A DNA stretch of 53,117 nucleotides. It comes from Nitrosomonas sp. GTDB taxonomy: Bacteria; Pseudomonadota; Gammaproteobacteria; Burkholderiales; Nitrosomonadaceae. The translations under genes were made by a program, and so were the position numbers. This document shows positions 42,840 to 52,209 of this stretch, in pieces. The notes under the pieces are model-generated. The model was not told the DNA's origin. It saw only the letters and a program-made list of their open reading frames with translations, and did no database searches. Each line of letters opens with the position of its first letter. The stretch's first letter is position 1. The DNA is taken from NCBI RefSeq assembly GCF_019752095.1, contig NZ_JAIEMO010000005.1, forward strand, positions 1 through 53,117. Direction: 5' to 3'.

Positions 42840-44981
42840 TTAATTATCAGGATATCCTGCTACTGCCCAAGTTAAACCACCATCCACTGATTTATAAATA
42901 TTTTTTCTTGCTGCGCCTACAATCGTCGAATCCAATTCATAGGTAGGCGATATCTTGAATTCAATGAATTCAATATTTTCAGTTGCAATCAGCGATGCGG
43001 TTGTATTCAGCGAAGATGTTACTGCGCCTGCTCCATCCAGATTTGCGCTAAACAGTCCTTTGCCACGGACATTGACAAAGATGGTTCGGTCGACGCCGAA
43101 GTTTGGGGAAAATTCTACTTGTAATATAACGGCATTTGATCCAACTGAAGTGTCAGTTTCTTTTGTCCAGGTGGTGCCTCCATCAGTTGAGCGGTAAATG
43201 CCACTGGTTGTGCCAACAAGCACAAGATTATCGATGGCAAATTGCGGGGATATCGCAACCCACATATATCTTTGCCCAGCCCACCCGGTTTGGATGATCG
43301 AACTAGCACCGACGCGCAAGAAAGTGTCTCCGCCATCCTGTGTCCGCCATACTTCTCCCGCGCGATTGGTGGCAAATGCAATGCGGTCGTTAGCATAATT
43401 AGGCGACACAGCTACACTTGTAATAGGATGGTTTGTTGGCATCCCCCGTTGCAATATCCAAGTTTTCCCAGCATCTTTGGTCTGCAGTAATCCATGGAGT
43501 CTTGAGCCGAGGTAAATTTCCTTATCGGTTGCAAAGTTTGGCGATGCTGCTAGGGCCGTGAGAGAAACGAGATCCTTTCGAATTTCAAGAAATCTAGGAA
43601 TAAATCTAACGGTAAAACTGTCTCCGAAGTTGGTGGATGATCCCACGTATCCATTAGTCGCAGTAACGATTGTTTGAGTGCCATTTGCATTCTTCACGAT
43701 CTGCGAATCGAAGAAATTCATTTTTCGCCCTGTCGGATTGGGCCAGCCACTGGTAGACCAGGTTGTACCGCTATCGGCAGAAATAGCGATGCCTCTTCCA
43801 ACATACGTTGTGGCAATCATCTTTTGATCAGTGTTAAAACTCGAAGAGAGCGCAAGCCCTGTCAGTACGCCAATTCGTGTTTGACTTTGCTTCCATGTAC
43901 TGCCACCGTTTTTCGAGATAAAAATCCCATCGAATACCGGTAAAAATACGGTTTGATCCGTCGCGTATGTTCTGGATACTTGCAAGTCAGTCATTTCATT
44001 GAGTAATGATGTTTGAACAGTAACTACAGCGCCTGAATTAAACAGTTCCCAATTATCGCCACTGTCGGTAGATTTAAATACCGCTTGAGTCAGACTGGTG
44101 CTAAATACTGTGCGGTCAATCGCATAGTTTGGTGAAACCGCTATATTATTGATCGCTTCGTTAGGTAAGTTAGTACCTTTGCTGACAAAGGTATTTCCTC
44201 CATCGCTGCTATAAAAAATTCCAAAGCTTGGGGTCGCTAAGAATATTTCCGATGCGCCTCCTGGTGCGATGGCCATATCGTAGATGATGGTTCCTGTTGG
44301 ATTCCCCAATTCGGTCCAGTCAATGCCACCGTTGGTGGATTTTCGTAAGTATCCAGCATCGCTTGCAATTATTAGAGTGTTATCGGTAGCAAAGTCAGGT
44401 GAGATTGCGATAGCGGTTACTTTATTGGTTTTATCGAGTACCTGAGTCCATTGCGCATCTGTATTGGAGCGACGGAAAAGGGCTCCATTACCTTCATTAA
44501 AGAAAACTACATAACCACTGCTAGTTTCAGCGACCTCCATTTTTTTTATGATTTTGTTTGAAACGGCAAGACCTGTATTATAGGGTTCCCACGAATCGCC
44601 ACGATTGGTTGAGCGATAAACACCACCTTTGCCTTTGAGGCCCGCAAACACAGTTTGATCGGTAGCAAATTTTGGAGAAACGCGAAGAACACTGTATTCA
44701 AGCGGATGGTCCAAACCATTCGCTAGATTAATCCAATTCGCACCCCCGTCGGTTGAGCGCATAACTTGATCGTAATACCAACCGGTAAATGCGCCATCGC
44801 TAACTAAGAACATTGTTTTGTCGTTGGCATAATCGGGTGATGCGGCAAATGCAATTACCATGTCATGAGGTGTATGTGCATGCACATTAACACCAGTAAT
44901 GCCAATTGATAAGAAAAACGCAGTAATCACGGCAATTCGCCGCATGAAATTGATTCGAATTTCGTTTACATTGACTAACAT
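42840..44981 (-). CDS. Secreted BNR/YCF48-like beta-propeller protein
   Basis: The 713-residue protein has an N-terminal signal peptide (RRIAVITAFFLSIGITGVNVHA). The rest is built of about 14 tandem units of 40-60 residues. Each has a phrase like SPNFATDKEIYLG or SPNYANDRIAFAT followed by a blade such as GIYRSTDGGTTW. This is the Asp-box/BNR pattern of sialidase- and sortilin-type propellers, and 14 units could form two seven-bladed or one large propeller. No glycosidase catalytic residues are recognisable. AAGGA stands 8 bases before the ATG at 44981; an inner ATG at 44945 lacks one. It is monocistronic. Its partner is unknown. Confidence 0.88.
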   Translation of the reverse strand: MLVNVNEIRINFMRRIAVITAFFLSIGITGVNVHAHTPHDMVIAFAASPDYANDKTMFLVSDGAFTGWYYDQVMRSTDGGANWINLANGLDHPLEYSVLRVSPKFATDQTVFAGLKGKGGVYRSTNRGDSWEPYNTGLAVSNKIIKKMEVAETSSGYVVFFNEGNGALFRRSNTDAQWTQVLDKTNKVTAIAISPDFATDNTLIIASDAGYLRKSTNGGIDWTELGNPTGTIIYDMAIAPGGASEIFLATPSFGIFYSSDGGNTFVSKGTNLPNEAINNIAVSPNYAIDRTVFSTSLTQAVFKSTDSGDNWELFNSGAVVTVQTSLLNEMTDLQVSRTYATDQTVFLPVFDGIFISKNGGSTWKQSQTRIGVLTGLALSSSFNTDQKMIATTYVGRGIAISADSGTTWSTSGWPNPTGRKMNFFDSQIVKNANGTQTIVTATNGYVGSSTNFGDSFTVRFIPRFLEIRKDLVSLTALAASPNFATDKEIYLGSRLHGLLQTKDAGKTWILQRGMPTNHPITSVAVSPNYANDRIAFATNRAGEVWRTQDGGDTFLRVGASSIIQTGWAGQRYMWVAISPQFAIDNLVLVGTTSGIYRSTDGGTTWTKETDTSVGSNAVILQVEFSPNFGVDRTIFVNVRGKGLFSANLDGAGAVTSSLNTTASLIATENIEFIEFKISPTYELDSTIVGAARKNIYKSVDGGLTWAVAGYPDN

Positions 44982-45808
44982 GTTTAATCCTTCAAATTTT
45001 AGTTGTTTTTTGATTACTAACTCTGTCTGCTACGTGAAATTTTTGCTACGAATTTATTGAAAAGTACTGAATTTCTGTGTAACGATTGATTTTGCCAACT
45101 GGAGGCTAATATAGTAGAAATACTTCCTTAAACCAATAGGTCATTATTACTTTTTTTCTAGTACATATATACTACGAGGTTATTGTAAAACCTGGAAAAT
45201 TTTGCTGTAGTAGCAGGGAACTTACTGATGTAACTGGCTACTCATATTCCCATAAAAAGTGAAGTTTCACATCTTCATGGATATTTTTCCATAGCACAGT
45301 ATTCGGGCAGAATGGTTTCTTTATAATTTATCCAAGAAATTATCTGTTTTTCTTGAAATAAAGCACCCCGCCGCAAGCAGCGAGGTATTAAAAGCGCGCT
45401 TCAGACTGCTGGTTTTCAACCAGCCTTCGCCCCAAGGGGCAAGGAATTAAACCCGGAAGAGATTAACTTTTGATTATTAACGAATATAATTCGTATAAAT
45501 CTTTTCTATCTGTTTCGCAGCCATTATAGCGATTTAATATCCGCTTACTCCTGGTAAATTATTTTTTCATTTCACCGAAAATAACGCTTTGATAAACAGC
45601 ATATATTTGCTTTTCTATTTTACTGAAGGGTCTTGTCCTACCTTGCAATAGTTGAGAATTTCCGCTCCAAAATAATTTGGACGGAATTGGGTATTTAATC
45701 TGATATTATGACTAGGAAAAATCCTATGATAGCCGATAATGTTATCCGTGGCGTAGGAGTCTTTTTATCTGTCAAATGTGTTCGATGGATTTATAGGTAA
45801 AAATTGAG
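44982..45808. other. Long gene-poor region
   Basis: About 830 bases have no convincing gene. The left part is strongly AT-rich. Three hairpin elements are stacked at 45364-45444. A near-palindrome AATTTCCGCTCCAA / TTGGACGGAATT lies at 45657-45687. No tRNA was found. The stretch between the propeller gene (leftward) and the small methyltransferase locus (rightward) must hold both promoters. Confidence 0.55.
45364..45444. repeat. Cluster of three hairpins
   Basis: First an imperfect CACCCCGCCGC / GCAGCGAGGT hairpin near 45364-45386. Next GCTGGTT (45408-45414) pairs with AACCAGC (45418-45424). Then GCCCC (45429-45433) pairs with GGGGC (45436-45440), extended by CCTT/AAGG outside. The block is GC-rich in an AT-rich region and looks like a dispersed palindromic repeat element. 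Whether it recurs elsewhere in the genome cannot be seen here. Confidence 0.5.
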
Positions 45809-46024
45809 GTGCCAGACATAAGATACTTTGCCGTGCATCACAAACTTTGTTCATGCGTCGATGTAATCCAGGCAAAAAAAGATTTTTGTGCGGCTCAGTC
45901 ATCTGAAAATTGCTGGCAAGAGATGGGAATGACTAAATTGCTTGAGTACGCTGAAGTTTGTAGAACTAATCCTTGGTTTAACTTTCCTGTTTTAGTAGGA
46001 ATCGATAGTGGCATGCACATTTAA
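45809..46024 (+). CDS. Small hypothetical protein (uncertain)
   Basis: A 71-codon frame with a GTG start reads MPDIRYFAVHHKLCSCVDVI and ends VLVGIDSGMHI. It has six Cys residues and ordinary codon use. The only upstream hint of a ribosome binding site is TTGAGG, very near the start. It lies 30 bases before the methyltransferase gene on the same strand, so it may be co-transcribed or be a broken fragment of a larger upstream gene. I recognise no family. Confidence 0.35.
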   Translation: MPDIRYFAVHHKLCSCVDVIQAKKDFCAAQSSENCWQEMGMTKLLEYAEVCRTNPWFNFPVLVGIDSGMHI

Positions 46025-46054
46025 TCTGAAAATATTTAGCATTTAGAAAACAAA

Positions 46055-46636
46055 ATGAGAAACTTACTCAGAAAGATTTATTCGATACTAAAAAAACGTG
46101 CATCATACTTATTTTATCTGATCGAATACAAACGGGCCGCAAATGCTGTGCGCAGAACAAGTAGTGATCCTAACTCGATCTATGAAAAGATATTTGAGGA
46201 ATTCATGCAAAGCTGCGGGAATAAGCCATGTCTTCAAATAGGGGTAAAAAATAGATTAGGAAAAAAATATGGGCCCAATTGGGTAAGTGTTGACAAATAC
46301 GATATGCGCGATTTTATTGACTATCATTATGATATTCATGACCTGCCCTTCGAAGATAACAGTTTTGATGCAGTGGTCTGTATATCGATTTTAGAGCATG
46401 TTCCTTACCCGTTGAAAGCAATTCAGGAATTCAAAAGAATCTTAAAGCCGGGTGGGAAAATATGGGTTCAATTGCCATGGCTTTGCCCTTATCATGCGGT
46501 TCCAAAAGACTACTGGCGCGTTAGTCCAGATGGATTAAGAGTCTGGATGGAGGATTTCAAAGAGGTTTCTTGCGGAACTTATATGTGGCGCAAGACCTAT
46601 TTTTCAATTGCAACTTATTTTTATGGAGAAAAATAG
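46055..46636 (+). CDS. Class I SAM-dependent methyltransferase
   Basis: The 193-residue protein contains the Methyltransf_11 core. YDIHDLPFEDNSFDAVVCIS is motif II, SILEHVPYPLKAIQEFKRIL follows, and KPGGKIWVQLPWLCPYHA contains motif III. Motif I is weak: LQIGVKNRLGKKYG replaces the usual E/DxGxGxG. The end PKDYWRVSPDGLRVWMEDFKEV is common in glycan or O-antigen methyltransferases. The gene is AT-rich relative to its neighbours and has no good ribosome binding site, which fits a transferred or decayed glycan-cluster gene. The acceptor is unknown. Confidence 0.82.
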   Translation: MRNLLRKIYSILKKRASYLFYLIEYKRAANAVRRTSSDPNSIYEKIFEEFMQSCGNKPCLQIGVKNRLGKKYGPNWVSVDKYDMRDFIDYHYDIHDLPFEDNSFDAVVCISILEHVPYPLKAIQEFKRILKPGGKIWVQLPWLCPYHAVPKDYWRVSPDGLRVWMEDFKEVSCGTYMWRKTYFSIATYFYGEK

Positions 46637-46647
46637 AATAGTAAGAC

Positions 46648-47871
46648 TCAGACAACTTGCCCTGCAGCATAACCTGATGACCAAGCCCATTGGAAATTAA
46701 ATCCTCCTAAATGACCCGTAACATCTACAACCTCTCCAATAAAGAACAGACCCGTTGTGTGCTTGGATTCCATTGTTTTGGATGATAACTCAACAGTATC
46801 GACGCCACCGAGCGTTACTTCCGCCTTCTTGTAGCCGATCGTGCCGCTCGGCATAACCTGCCAGTTGTGGAGTTTATCTGCGATCAAGAGCAATTCATTT
46901 TCCCGGTAGTTACCGATAGGTTTTGCAGTGATAGCTAGCTCGGCTAGCAGGGATGCGCACCAGACCTGCACGAAACGTTTAGGGAGATAATGGGCTAGCA
47001 GATTCGGTAGAAGCATAGTGCTCCGACGATAAAGAGAAAAAATTTGTTGTGCATTCTGTTGTGGTAACAAGTTGATGTATAAGGACTCTCCTGATTGCCA
47101 ATAGGATGATATCTGCAGTATAGCGGGGCCGCTTAATCCACGATGGGTGAATAAAATATCCTCACGGAACGAAGTTCCGTTACAACTAACCTCAGCATCT
47201 ATTGCCACGCCTGAAATTTCCTTAAAGCCAGAAAATTTATCTGCAGCAAAGGTTAAGCCCACCAAACCAGGTCGTAACGATGTTACGCGAACGCCAAACT
47301 GATTGGCAACTTGATAGCCAAATGCGCTTGCGCCAATTTGTGGAATTGATAAACCGCCTGTAGCAATTACCAATGATTTAGCTTCTATAATATTGCGCTC
47401 AGTTATCAATCTAAAATTTGATCCAATATCTTGATTCTCATCGTTCGCTAGGCCCTCTATTTTTTGAATAGCAGAGGCTAGTTGCCAATCTACATTTACT
47501 GCACTGCACTCGCTATGCAACATGTTAATAATTTGTTGCGAGCTACCCTCACAAAATAACTGCCCCAACTTTTTTTCGTGATAACGGATACCATGCTTCT
47601 CAATCAGAGAAATAAAATCCTGTGGCGTGAAACGAGCCAATGCGGAACGGCAAAAATGTGGGTTTCCAGAAATGAAGTTTTCCGCTGAGGTATGGCAATT
47701 GGTAAAGTTGCAACGACCACCGCCAGAAATACGGATTTTTTCCGCTAACTTAAATGTATGGTCAATGAGTATCACGCTGCGGCCTCGCTTACCTGCCTCA
47801 ATTGCGCACATCATGCCTGCAGCACCTGCTCCAACGATAACTACATCTTTATACAGCTTAGGCAAGCTCAT
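46648..47871 (-). CDS. HI0933/YhiN-family flavoprotein
   Basis: The 407-residue NAD(P)/FAD-dependent oxidoreductase opens VVIVGAGAAGMMCAIEAGKR and has the family signature LAEKIRISGGGRCNFTNCH. LVIATGGLSIPQIGASAFGY and FTHRGLSGPAILQISSYW follow, and VDVTGHLGGFNFQWAWSSGY closes the FAD site. Its substrate is not established in any organism known to me. It is convergent with the small methyltransferase gene and lies 33 bases downstream of the DUF2909 gene, with which it may be co-transcribed. Confidence 0.93.
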   Translation of the reverse strand: MSLPKLYKDVVIVGAGAAGMMCAIEAGKRGRSVILIDHTFKLAEKIRISGGGRCNFTNCHTSAENFISGNPHFCRSALARFTPQDFISLIEKHGIRYHEKKLGQLFCEGSSQQIINMLHSECSAVNVDWQLASAIQKIEGLANDENQDIGSNFRLITERNIIEAKSLVIATGGLSIPQIGASAFGYQVANQFGVRVTSLRPGLVGLTFAADKFSGFKEISGVAIDAEVSCNGTSFREDILFTHRGLSGPAILQISSYWQSGESLYINLLPQQNAQQIFSLYRRSTMLLPNLLAHYLPKRFVQVWCASLLAELAITAKPIGNYRENELLLIADKLHNWQVMPSGTIGYKKAEVTLGGVDTVELSSKTMESKHTTGLFFIGEVVDVTGHLGGFNFQWAWSSGYAAGQVV

Positions 47872-47904
47872 GTATTACACCGTGAGCGCTTCTGAACAAA
47901 AAAA

Positions 47905-48126
47905 TTATTCAGTCATCATATCTAAGCGAGTTGCTATCATCAGTACAATAAATAAAAAAAGAGATAAACCAATCCGTATGCTTAATGATCTAACCATACG
48001 TGTTGAATTACCTTTATCTTTATACATGTAATACAGTGCTGATCCTAGGCTATATAATATAAGGAGAAATACTACGGCGGCGAAAATTTTCAATGGCTTA
48101 ATCCTAACAAAATTTGAATTTGCCAA
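47905..48126 (-). CDS. Twin-transmembrane protein (DUF2909)
   Basis: The 73-residue protein has two hydrophobic segments, KIFAAVVFLLILYSLGSALYY and GLSLFLFIVLMIATRL. They are separated by a polar loop with the family phrase YKDKGNSTRMVRSLSIRIGL. DUF2909 proteins are widespread in proteobacteria, often near cytochrome oxidase assembly genes such as those of the SURF1/CtaG region. No such gene is in this window. It is upstream of the HI0933-family gene on the same strand. Confidence 0.9.
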   Translation of the reverse strand: MANSNFVRIKPLKIFAAVVFLLILYSLGSALYYMYKDKGNSTRMVRSLSIRIGLSLFLFIVLMIATRLDMMTE

Positions 48127-48256
48127 ATTTTAGCCGAGTTTTTCTGATTATCCAATGACTATTTAATGATAAAAACTCCAGAAATTTAGTATTAAATTAA
48201 TCAATTGCTTCTATTCCACTTCATTTTAACTTCTTTTCATCGGTCAATACTGTGCA

Positions 48257-49225
48257 ATGCAAAATCCGATTTGCTTACCAACTGCTATTTTTTTAATGGG
48301 CCCCACAGCAAGTGGCAAAAGCCAAATTGCCTTAGATATAGCAAAAGAACTCCCAATCGAAATTATCAGTGTGGATTCGGCTCAGGTATACCGCTACATG
48401 AATATCGGGACGGCCAAACCCGAGCAAGAAATTCTGACTCATACTCCGCATCATCTTATTAATCTCATTGATCCTGATCAGACTTATTCAGCAGCGCAAT
48501 TTCGCAAAGATGCTTTAAACATCATGCAGGACATCTCTTCGCGCAACAAAATTCCGCTACTGGTGGGCGGTACGATGCTTTATTTCAGAGTATTACAAGA
48601 TGGTCTATCCGTATTGCCAGCTGCAGACCAAGATATGCGATTGCAGTTGGAACATTTGGCGAAGAAACTTGGTTGGCCTGCAATGCATCAAAAATTATCA
48701 GAATTGGATCCAACGATTGCTGCGCGTATCAAACCAACAGATAGCCAGCGCATCCAACGTGCCCTGGAAGTATGTTATTTGACTCAACAACCGATGTCAG
48801 AAATTCTGAAGACCTCACAACCAGCAGACTTTCCCTATCGTAAAGTAAGTATTGCACTCATTCCTAGTGAACGCAGCCAATTGCATTCTCGTATTACTGA
48901 GCGCTTTGGAAACATGTTAAACGCCGGATTGATCGATGAAGTTCAATCCATACGTCAGAGATTTTCGTCATTGAATATGGAATCGCCATCAATGCGATGT
49001 GTCGGCTATCGTCAGGTCTGTCTTTATTTGGACAACAAAATCAGCCGTGATGAAATGCATGACATGGGAATTGCTGCAACGCGCCAGCTGGCTAAACGAC
49101 AGCTAACTTGGTTGCGCGGTATAAGAGTTAGCAATGAAATATATGAGCTTGATTGCTTGTCTAGTGACTCAAGTACTCGAGTACACAATTTAATCCGAGC
49201 TGTGACCGAGACCTGCGCAGACTGA
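48257..49225 (+). CDS. miaA: tRNA dimethylallyltransferase
   Basis: The 322-residue enzyme adds the isopentenyl group to A37 of tRNAs reading UNN codons. It has the P-loop MGPTASGKSQIALDIAKELP, the substrate region IISVDSAQVYRYMNIGTAKP and the family motif VGGTMLYFRVLQDGLS. SQRIQRALEVCY, SMRCVGYRQV and AATRQLAKRQLTWLRG follow. The length is typical. It is divergent from DUF2909 and upstream of a BON lipoprotein gene. The usual neighbours mutL and hfq are absent. Confidence 0.97.
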   Translation: MQNPICLPTAIFLMGPTASGKSQIALDIAKELPIEIISVDSAQVYRYMNIGTAKPEQEILTHTPHHLINLIDPDQTYSAAQFRKDALNIMQDISSRNKIPLLVGGTMLYFRVLQDGLSVLPAADQDMRLQLEHLAKKLGWPAMHQKLSELDPTIAARIKPTDSQRIQRALEVCYLTQQPMSEILKTSQPADFPYRKVSIALIPSERSQLHSRITERFGNMLNAGLIDEVQSIRQRFSSLNMESPSMRCVGYRQVCLYLDNKISRDEMHDMGIAATRQLAKRQLTWLRGIRVSNEIYELDCLSSDSSTRVHNLIRAVTETCAD

Positions 49226-49390
49226 ATGCCAAATTCTTACTGTTGATATATTTTGAGTCTGCCAGCTTGTTTATTTCCTGTCGATAGCGTTATGATTCCA
49301 TACACGCTCAATAGAATAATTGAATTTTTATCAGCGTATAAGAAAAATTACGAAACACCTGCAGAACAATCATTGATAGGAAAAACAATC

Positions 49391-49729
49391 ATGCAGATTT
49401 TTTTAAAATTATTTACTTCAGTCTTGTTGCTGATAGGCATCTTTCTTTTGGCAGGCTGCGAAAACTACGCAGAAAAAACCCATCCGTCCTGGGTTACACC
49501 ACCACCTGGTATGGTTTATGATGATTCGACCATTTTTGCCCGTGTTACCCTGGCAATTCAATCTGATCCTGTTCTGCAGGACACCAGCATTGAAATCAAA
49601 GTTAACGAGGGTCATGTGACGTTAACGGGTGTCGCTCGTAATGAAGATCAAATTACCCGCACCAATATGCATACCTGGATCGTGGATGGAGTAAAGAATG
49701 TTGACAACCAAGTTATCGTAAAAAAATAA
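49391..49729 (+). CDS. BON-domain lipoprotein
   Basis: Starting at the ATG at 49391, the 112-residue protein has a signal segment with lipobox LAGC (LLLIGIFLLAGCENY). A short Pro-rich linker leads to one BON domain: YDDSTIFARVTLAIQSDPVL, EIKVNEGHVTLTGVARN and VDGVKNVDNQVIVKK. AGGA lies 11 bases upstream. The frame is open to 49253, but that would place 46 unrelated residues before the signal peptide. It lies 165 bases after miaA and ends at a strong bidirectional terminator shared with dapD. Confidence 0.88.
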   Translation: MQIFLKLFTSVLLLIGIFLLAGCENYAEKTHPSWVTPPPGMVYDDSTIFARVTLAIQSDPVLQDTSIEIKVNEGHVTLTGVARNEDQITRTNMHTWIVDGVKNVDNQVIVKK

Positions 49730-49734
49730 AGTAT

Positions 49735-49760
49735 AAAAATCCCCGCAATAGGGGATTTTT
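49735..49760. terminator. Bidirectional terminator between the BON lipoprotein gene and dapD
   Basis: AAAAATCCCC (49735-49744) pairs perfectly with GGGGATTTTT (49751-49760) around GCAATA. A T-run follows on both strands, so it can serve both convergent genes. Confidence 0.93.
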
Positions 49761-49785
49761 ATCTAATTTACTGTGAATGTCTTGA

Positions 49786-50607
49786 TCAGATTCCTCGCAA
49801 AAGCTCATTAATACCCGTTTTTGAACGGGTTTTAGCATCCACTTGTTTTACGATTACGGCGCAGTACAAACTGTATTTTCCATTTTCAGCCGGCAAATTA
49901 CCCGATACTACAACTGATCCGGGAGGAATGCGACCGTAACTTACTTCGCCGGTTTCACGGTTATAAATTTTCGTGCTTTGACCAATATATACACCCATCG
50001 ATATTACAGAGTTCTCACCGACAATCACACCTTCCACAATCTCCGAGCGTGCGCCAATAAAGCAATTATCTTCGATGATAGTTGGATTGGCTTGCACCGG
50101 CTCCAATACGCCGCCAATGCCAACACCACCCGATAGATGCACATTTTTGCCAATTTGCGCACATGAGCCAACGGTAGCCCACGTATCAACCATCGTGCCA
50201 TCGTCCACATACGCGCCTATATTGACATAAGATGGCATCAACACGACGTTGTTGGCAATAAAAGAACCTTTGCGTACTGCGGCAGGCGGAACTACACGAA
50301 AACCGCCATCACGAAAATCCCTGGAGCTGTAATCTGCGAACTTGGATGGTACTTTATCAAAATAATTGGAAAAACCGCCTTTGATAAAACTGTTATCCTC
50401 AATTCGGAATGATAGTAGCACTGCTTTCTTGATCCACTGATGAGTTACCCAATCGCCATCGATTTTCTCAGCTACGCGCAATTTTCCGTTATCCAGCATT
50501 GCCAGAACTTGTGTAACGGCTTCCTTCAAACTGGCATCGACATTACGTGGCGTAATTTCAGCGCGGCGCTCAAAAGCTTCTTCAATGATGGTTTTTATTT
50601 CACTCAT
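49786..50607 (-). CDS. dapD: 2,3,4,5-tetrahydropyridine-2,6-dicarboxylate N-succinyltransferase
   Basis: The 273-residue left-handed beta-helix enzyme transfers succinyl from succinyl-CoA in lysine and diaminopimelate synthesis. It has the N-terminal helical part ([19 protein letters not shown]), then the hexapeptide repeats. [40 protein letters not shown] and [20 protein letters not shown] are standard. It follows dapC by 32 bases on the same strand, so the two consecutive pathway steps (succinylation, then transamination) are encoded by one operon. Confidence 0.98.
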   Translation of the reverse strand: MSEIKTIIEEAFERRAEITPRNVDASLKEAVTQVLAMLDNGKLRVAEKIDGDWVTHQWIKKAVLLSFRIEDNSFIKGGFSNYFDKVPSKFADYSSRDFRDGGFRVVPPAAVRKGSFIANNVVLMPSYVNIGAYVDDGTMVDTWATVGSCAQIGKNVHLSGGVGIGGVLEPVQANPTIIEDNCFIGARSEIVEGVIVGENSVISMGVYIGQSTKIYNRETGEVSYGRIPPGSVVVSGNLPAENGKYSLYCAVIVKQVDAKTRSKTGINELLRGI

Positions 50608-50639
50608 GATTTTCCTTAGTAATTTAAATTCAGCTCGAC

Positions 50640-51836
50640 TTAACTCAACTGAGTCACGAGGCTTTTAATTCTTTGCATGGCTTCGTTACATTCCTGTGCA
50701 GACGGTACTAATGCAACCCGAATATAATTTCTTCCCGGATTGCTGCCTTGTGCATCACGCGCAAGATAACTGCCTGGCAGCACCGTCACATTATAATCTT
50801 GATACAACCGTTTGGTGAATTCGGTATCGTCGATAGGTGTTTTAATCCACAAATAAAAACCCGCATCCGGCATTTGCACTGTTATTGCATCCGACAGCAG
50901 TACCATCGCATCGGAGAATTTTTGCGCATACAAACGGCGATTTTCCACCACATGTTTTTCATCATTCCAAGCCGCTGCGCTGGCGGCTTGAGCCACCGGG
51001 TTCATGGCGCTACCATGATAAGTCCGGTACAACAGAAATTTTTTCAATATCGCGGCATCACCGGCTACGAAACCGGAGCGCATTCCTGGCACATTCGAGC
51101 GTTTCGATAAGCTATTAAATACCACCAAGCGTGGAAAATCTGCGCGCCCCAATTGATTTGCGGCATCCATCGCACCTAATGGTGGCTTTATTTCATCGAA
51201 ATGAATTTCAGAATAACATTCATCTGCGGCCACCACAAAACCATAGCGATCTGATAGTGCAAATAATTCCCGCCATTCTTCCAGCGTCATCACACCACCT
51301 GTTGGATTATTGGGTGAGCAGACATAAATCAGCTGCGTACGCGACCATACGTCATTGCTCAATTGTGAAAAATCCAATCTAAAATGATTTTCGGGTAATG
51401 TATTAATAAAATATGGCGTTGCCCCCGCTAATAATGCCGCGCCTTCGTAAATCTGATAAAACGGATTGGGGCATACCACTACCGGGAAACTAGCACTAGA
51501 ATCGATTACTGTCTGCGCAAAAGAGAACAGCGCCTCACGACTGCCGTTAACAGGAATAATCTCAGTATCGGGATTAATTTTTGATAAATTAAAACGCCGT
51601 TTTATCCATGCAGCAATGCTATTGCGTAGTATCGGTAATCCCAATGTAGTGGGGTATGTCGACAAACCATCGAGATTATGTGCTATTGCTTGGCGGATAA
51701 AATCAGGTGTTGCATGTTTGGGTTCGCCAATCTGAAGATCAATCGGACTCAATGCAGCGTTACGTGTTATTCCCTCAATTAATATCCGTAGTTTTTGAAA
51801 TGGATAGGGTTGCAGCTGATTCAGATTTGGGTTCAT
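50640..51836 (-). CDS. dapC: N-succinyldiaminopimelate aminotransferase
   Basis: The 398-residue fold-type I PLP enzyme begins [19 protein letters not shown], as in DapC of betaproteobacteria. [18 protein letters not shown] holds the Asn contacting PLP, and [12 protein letters not shown] holds the Asp and Tyr contacts. [20 protein letters not shown] carries the Schiff-base lysine (SLSKRS). FYLWIKTP and [10 protein letters not shown] close the substrate site. It is the first gene of the dapC-dapD operon. Its promoter should lie in the stretch after 51836. Confidence 0.96.
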   Translation of the reverse strand: MNPNLNQLQPYPFQKLRILIEGITRNAALSPIDLQIGEPKHATPDFIRQAIAHNLDGLSTYPTTLGLPILRNSIAAWIKRRFNLSKINPDTEIIPVNGSREALFSFAQTVIDSSASFPVVVCPNPFYQIYEGAALLAGATPYFINTLPENHFRLDFSQLSNDVWSRTQLIYVCSPNNPTGGVMTLEEWRELFALSDRYGFVVAADECYSEIHFDEIKPPLGAMDAANQLGRADFPRLVVFNSLSKRSNVPGMRSGFVAGDAAILKKFLLYRTYHGSAMNPVAQAASAAAWNDEKHVVENRRLYAQKFSDAMVLLSDAITVQMPDAGFYLWIKTPIDDTEFTKRLYQDYNVTVLPGSYLARDAQGSNPGRNYIRVALVPSAQECNEAMQRIKSLVTQLS

Positions 51837-52209
51837 GTCATTTGGAAAGAATACTCAGTCAATAATTTTATACTGATCATCCCATTATTAGGTCGTTAAT
51901 GCGTGCGGATTATAAAACGTGCGTGTGAGAATAACCAACTAAAATTAATTTGTCCGGCTGTGTTTCAGGTTGCGCAACGGGTGTATAACCCTGCCATTTC
52001 AGTGCAGCATATTTGCGATTCCCGATTATCAGCATACGGGAAATAGCGGTATCCATTCAAGCGATCCAGAAAAACCAAGCAAGAATCGCCATAAATCCAC
52101 TCGGGTGAAAGAACAAAATAAAAACGCTTCTTCACCACAAGCGGTTTTTTATCGAACTATTATGGATCAGCTTCCCGATACCAATTCCCCCGTTATTGTA
52201 AATGGCTTG
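51837..52209. other. Intergenic region between dapC and the FG-GAP gene
   Basis: About 370 bases lie here. The left part should carry the dapC promoter, reading leftward. A plus-strand reading frame runs through from 51970 into the neighbouring gene, but it has no ATG or ribosome binding site and no recognisable protein. A probable terminator for the FG-GAP gene lies at 52120-52150. Confidence 0.55.
52120..52150 (-). terminator. Probable terminator of the FG-GAP/RTX gene
   Basis: On the minus strand AAAAACCGCTT pairs with AAGCGTTTTT, with one bulged base, around a 9-base loop. A T-rich tail (TTTTTATTTTG) follows. It lies 60 bases beyond the FG-GAP stop. Confidence 0.65.

Noticed and set aside
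45364..45444. Reading the stacked hairpins as a CRISPR array
   Set aside because: There are no regularly spaced identical repeats and no spacers; the three hairpins differ in sequence.
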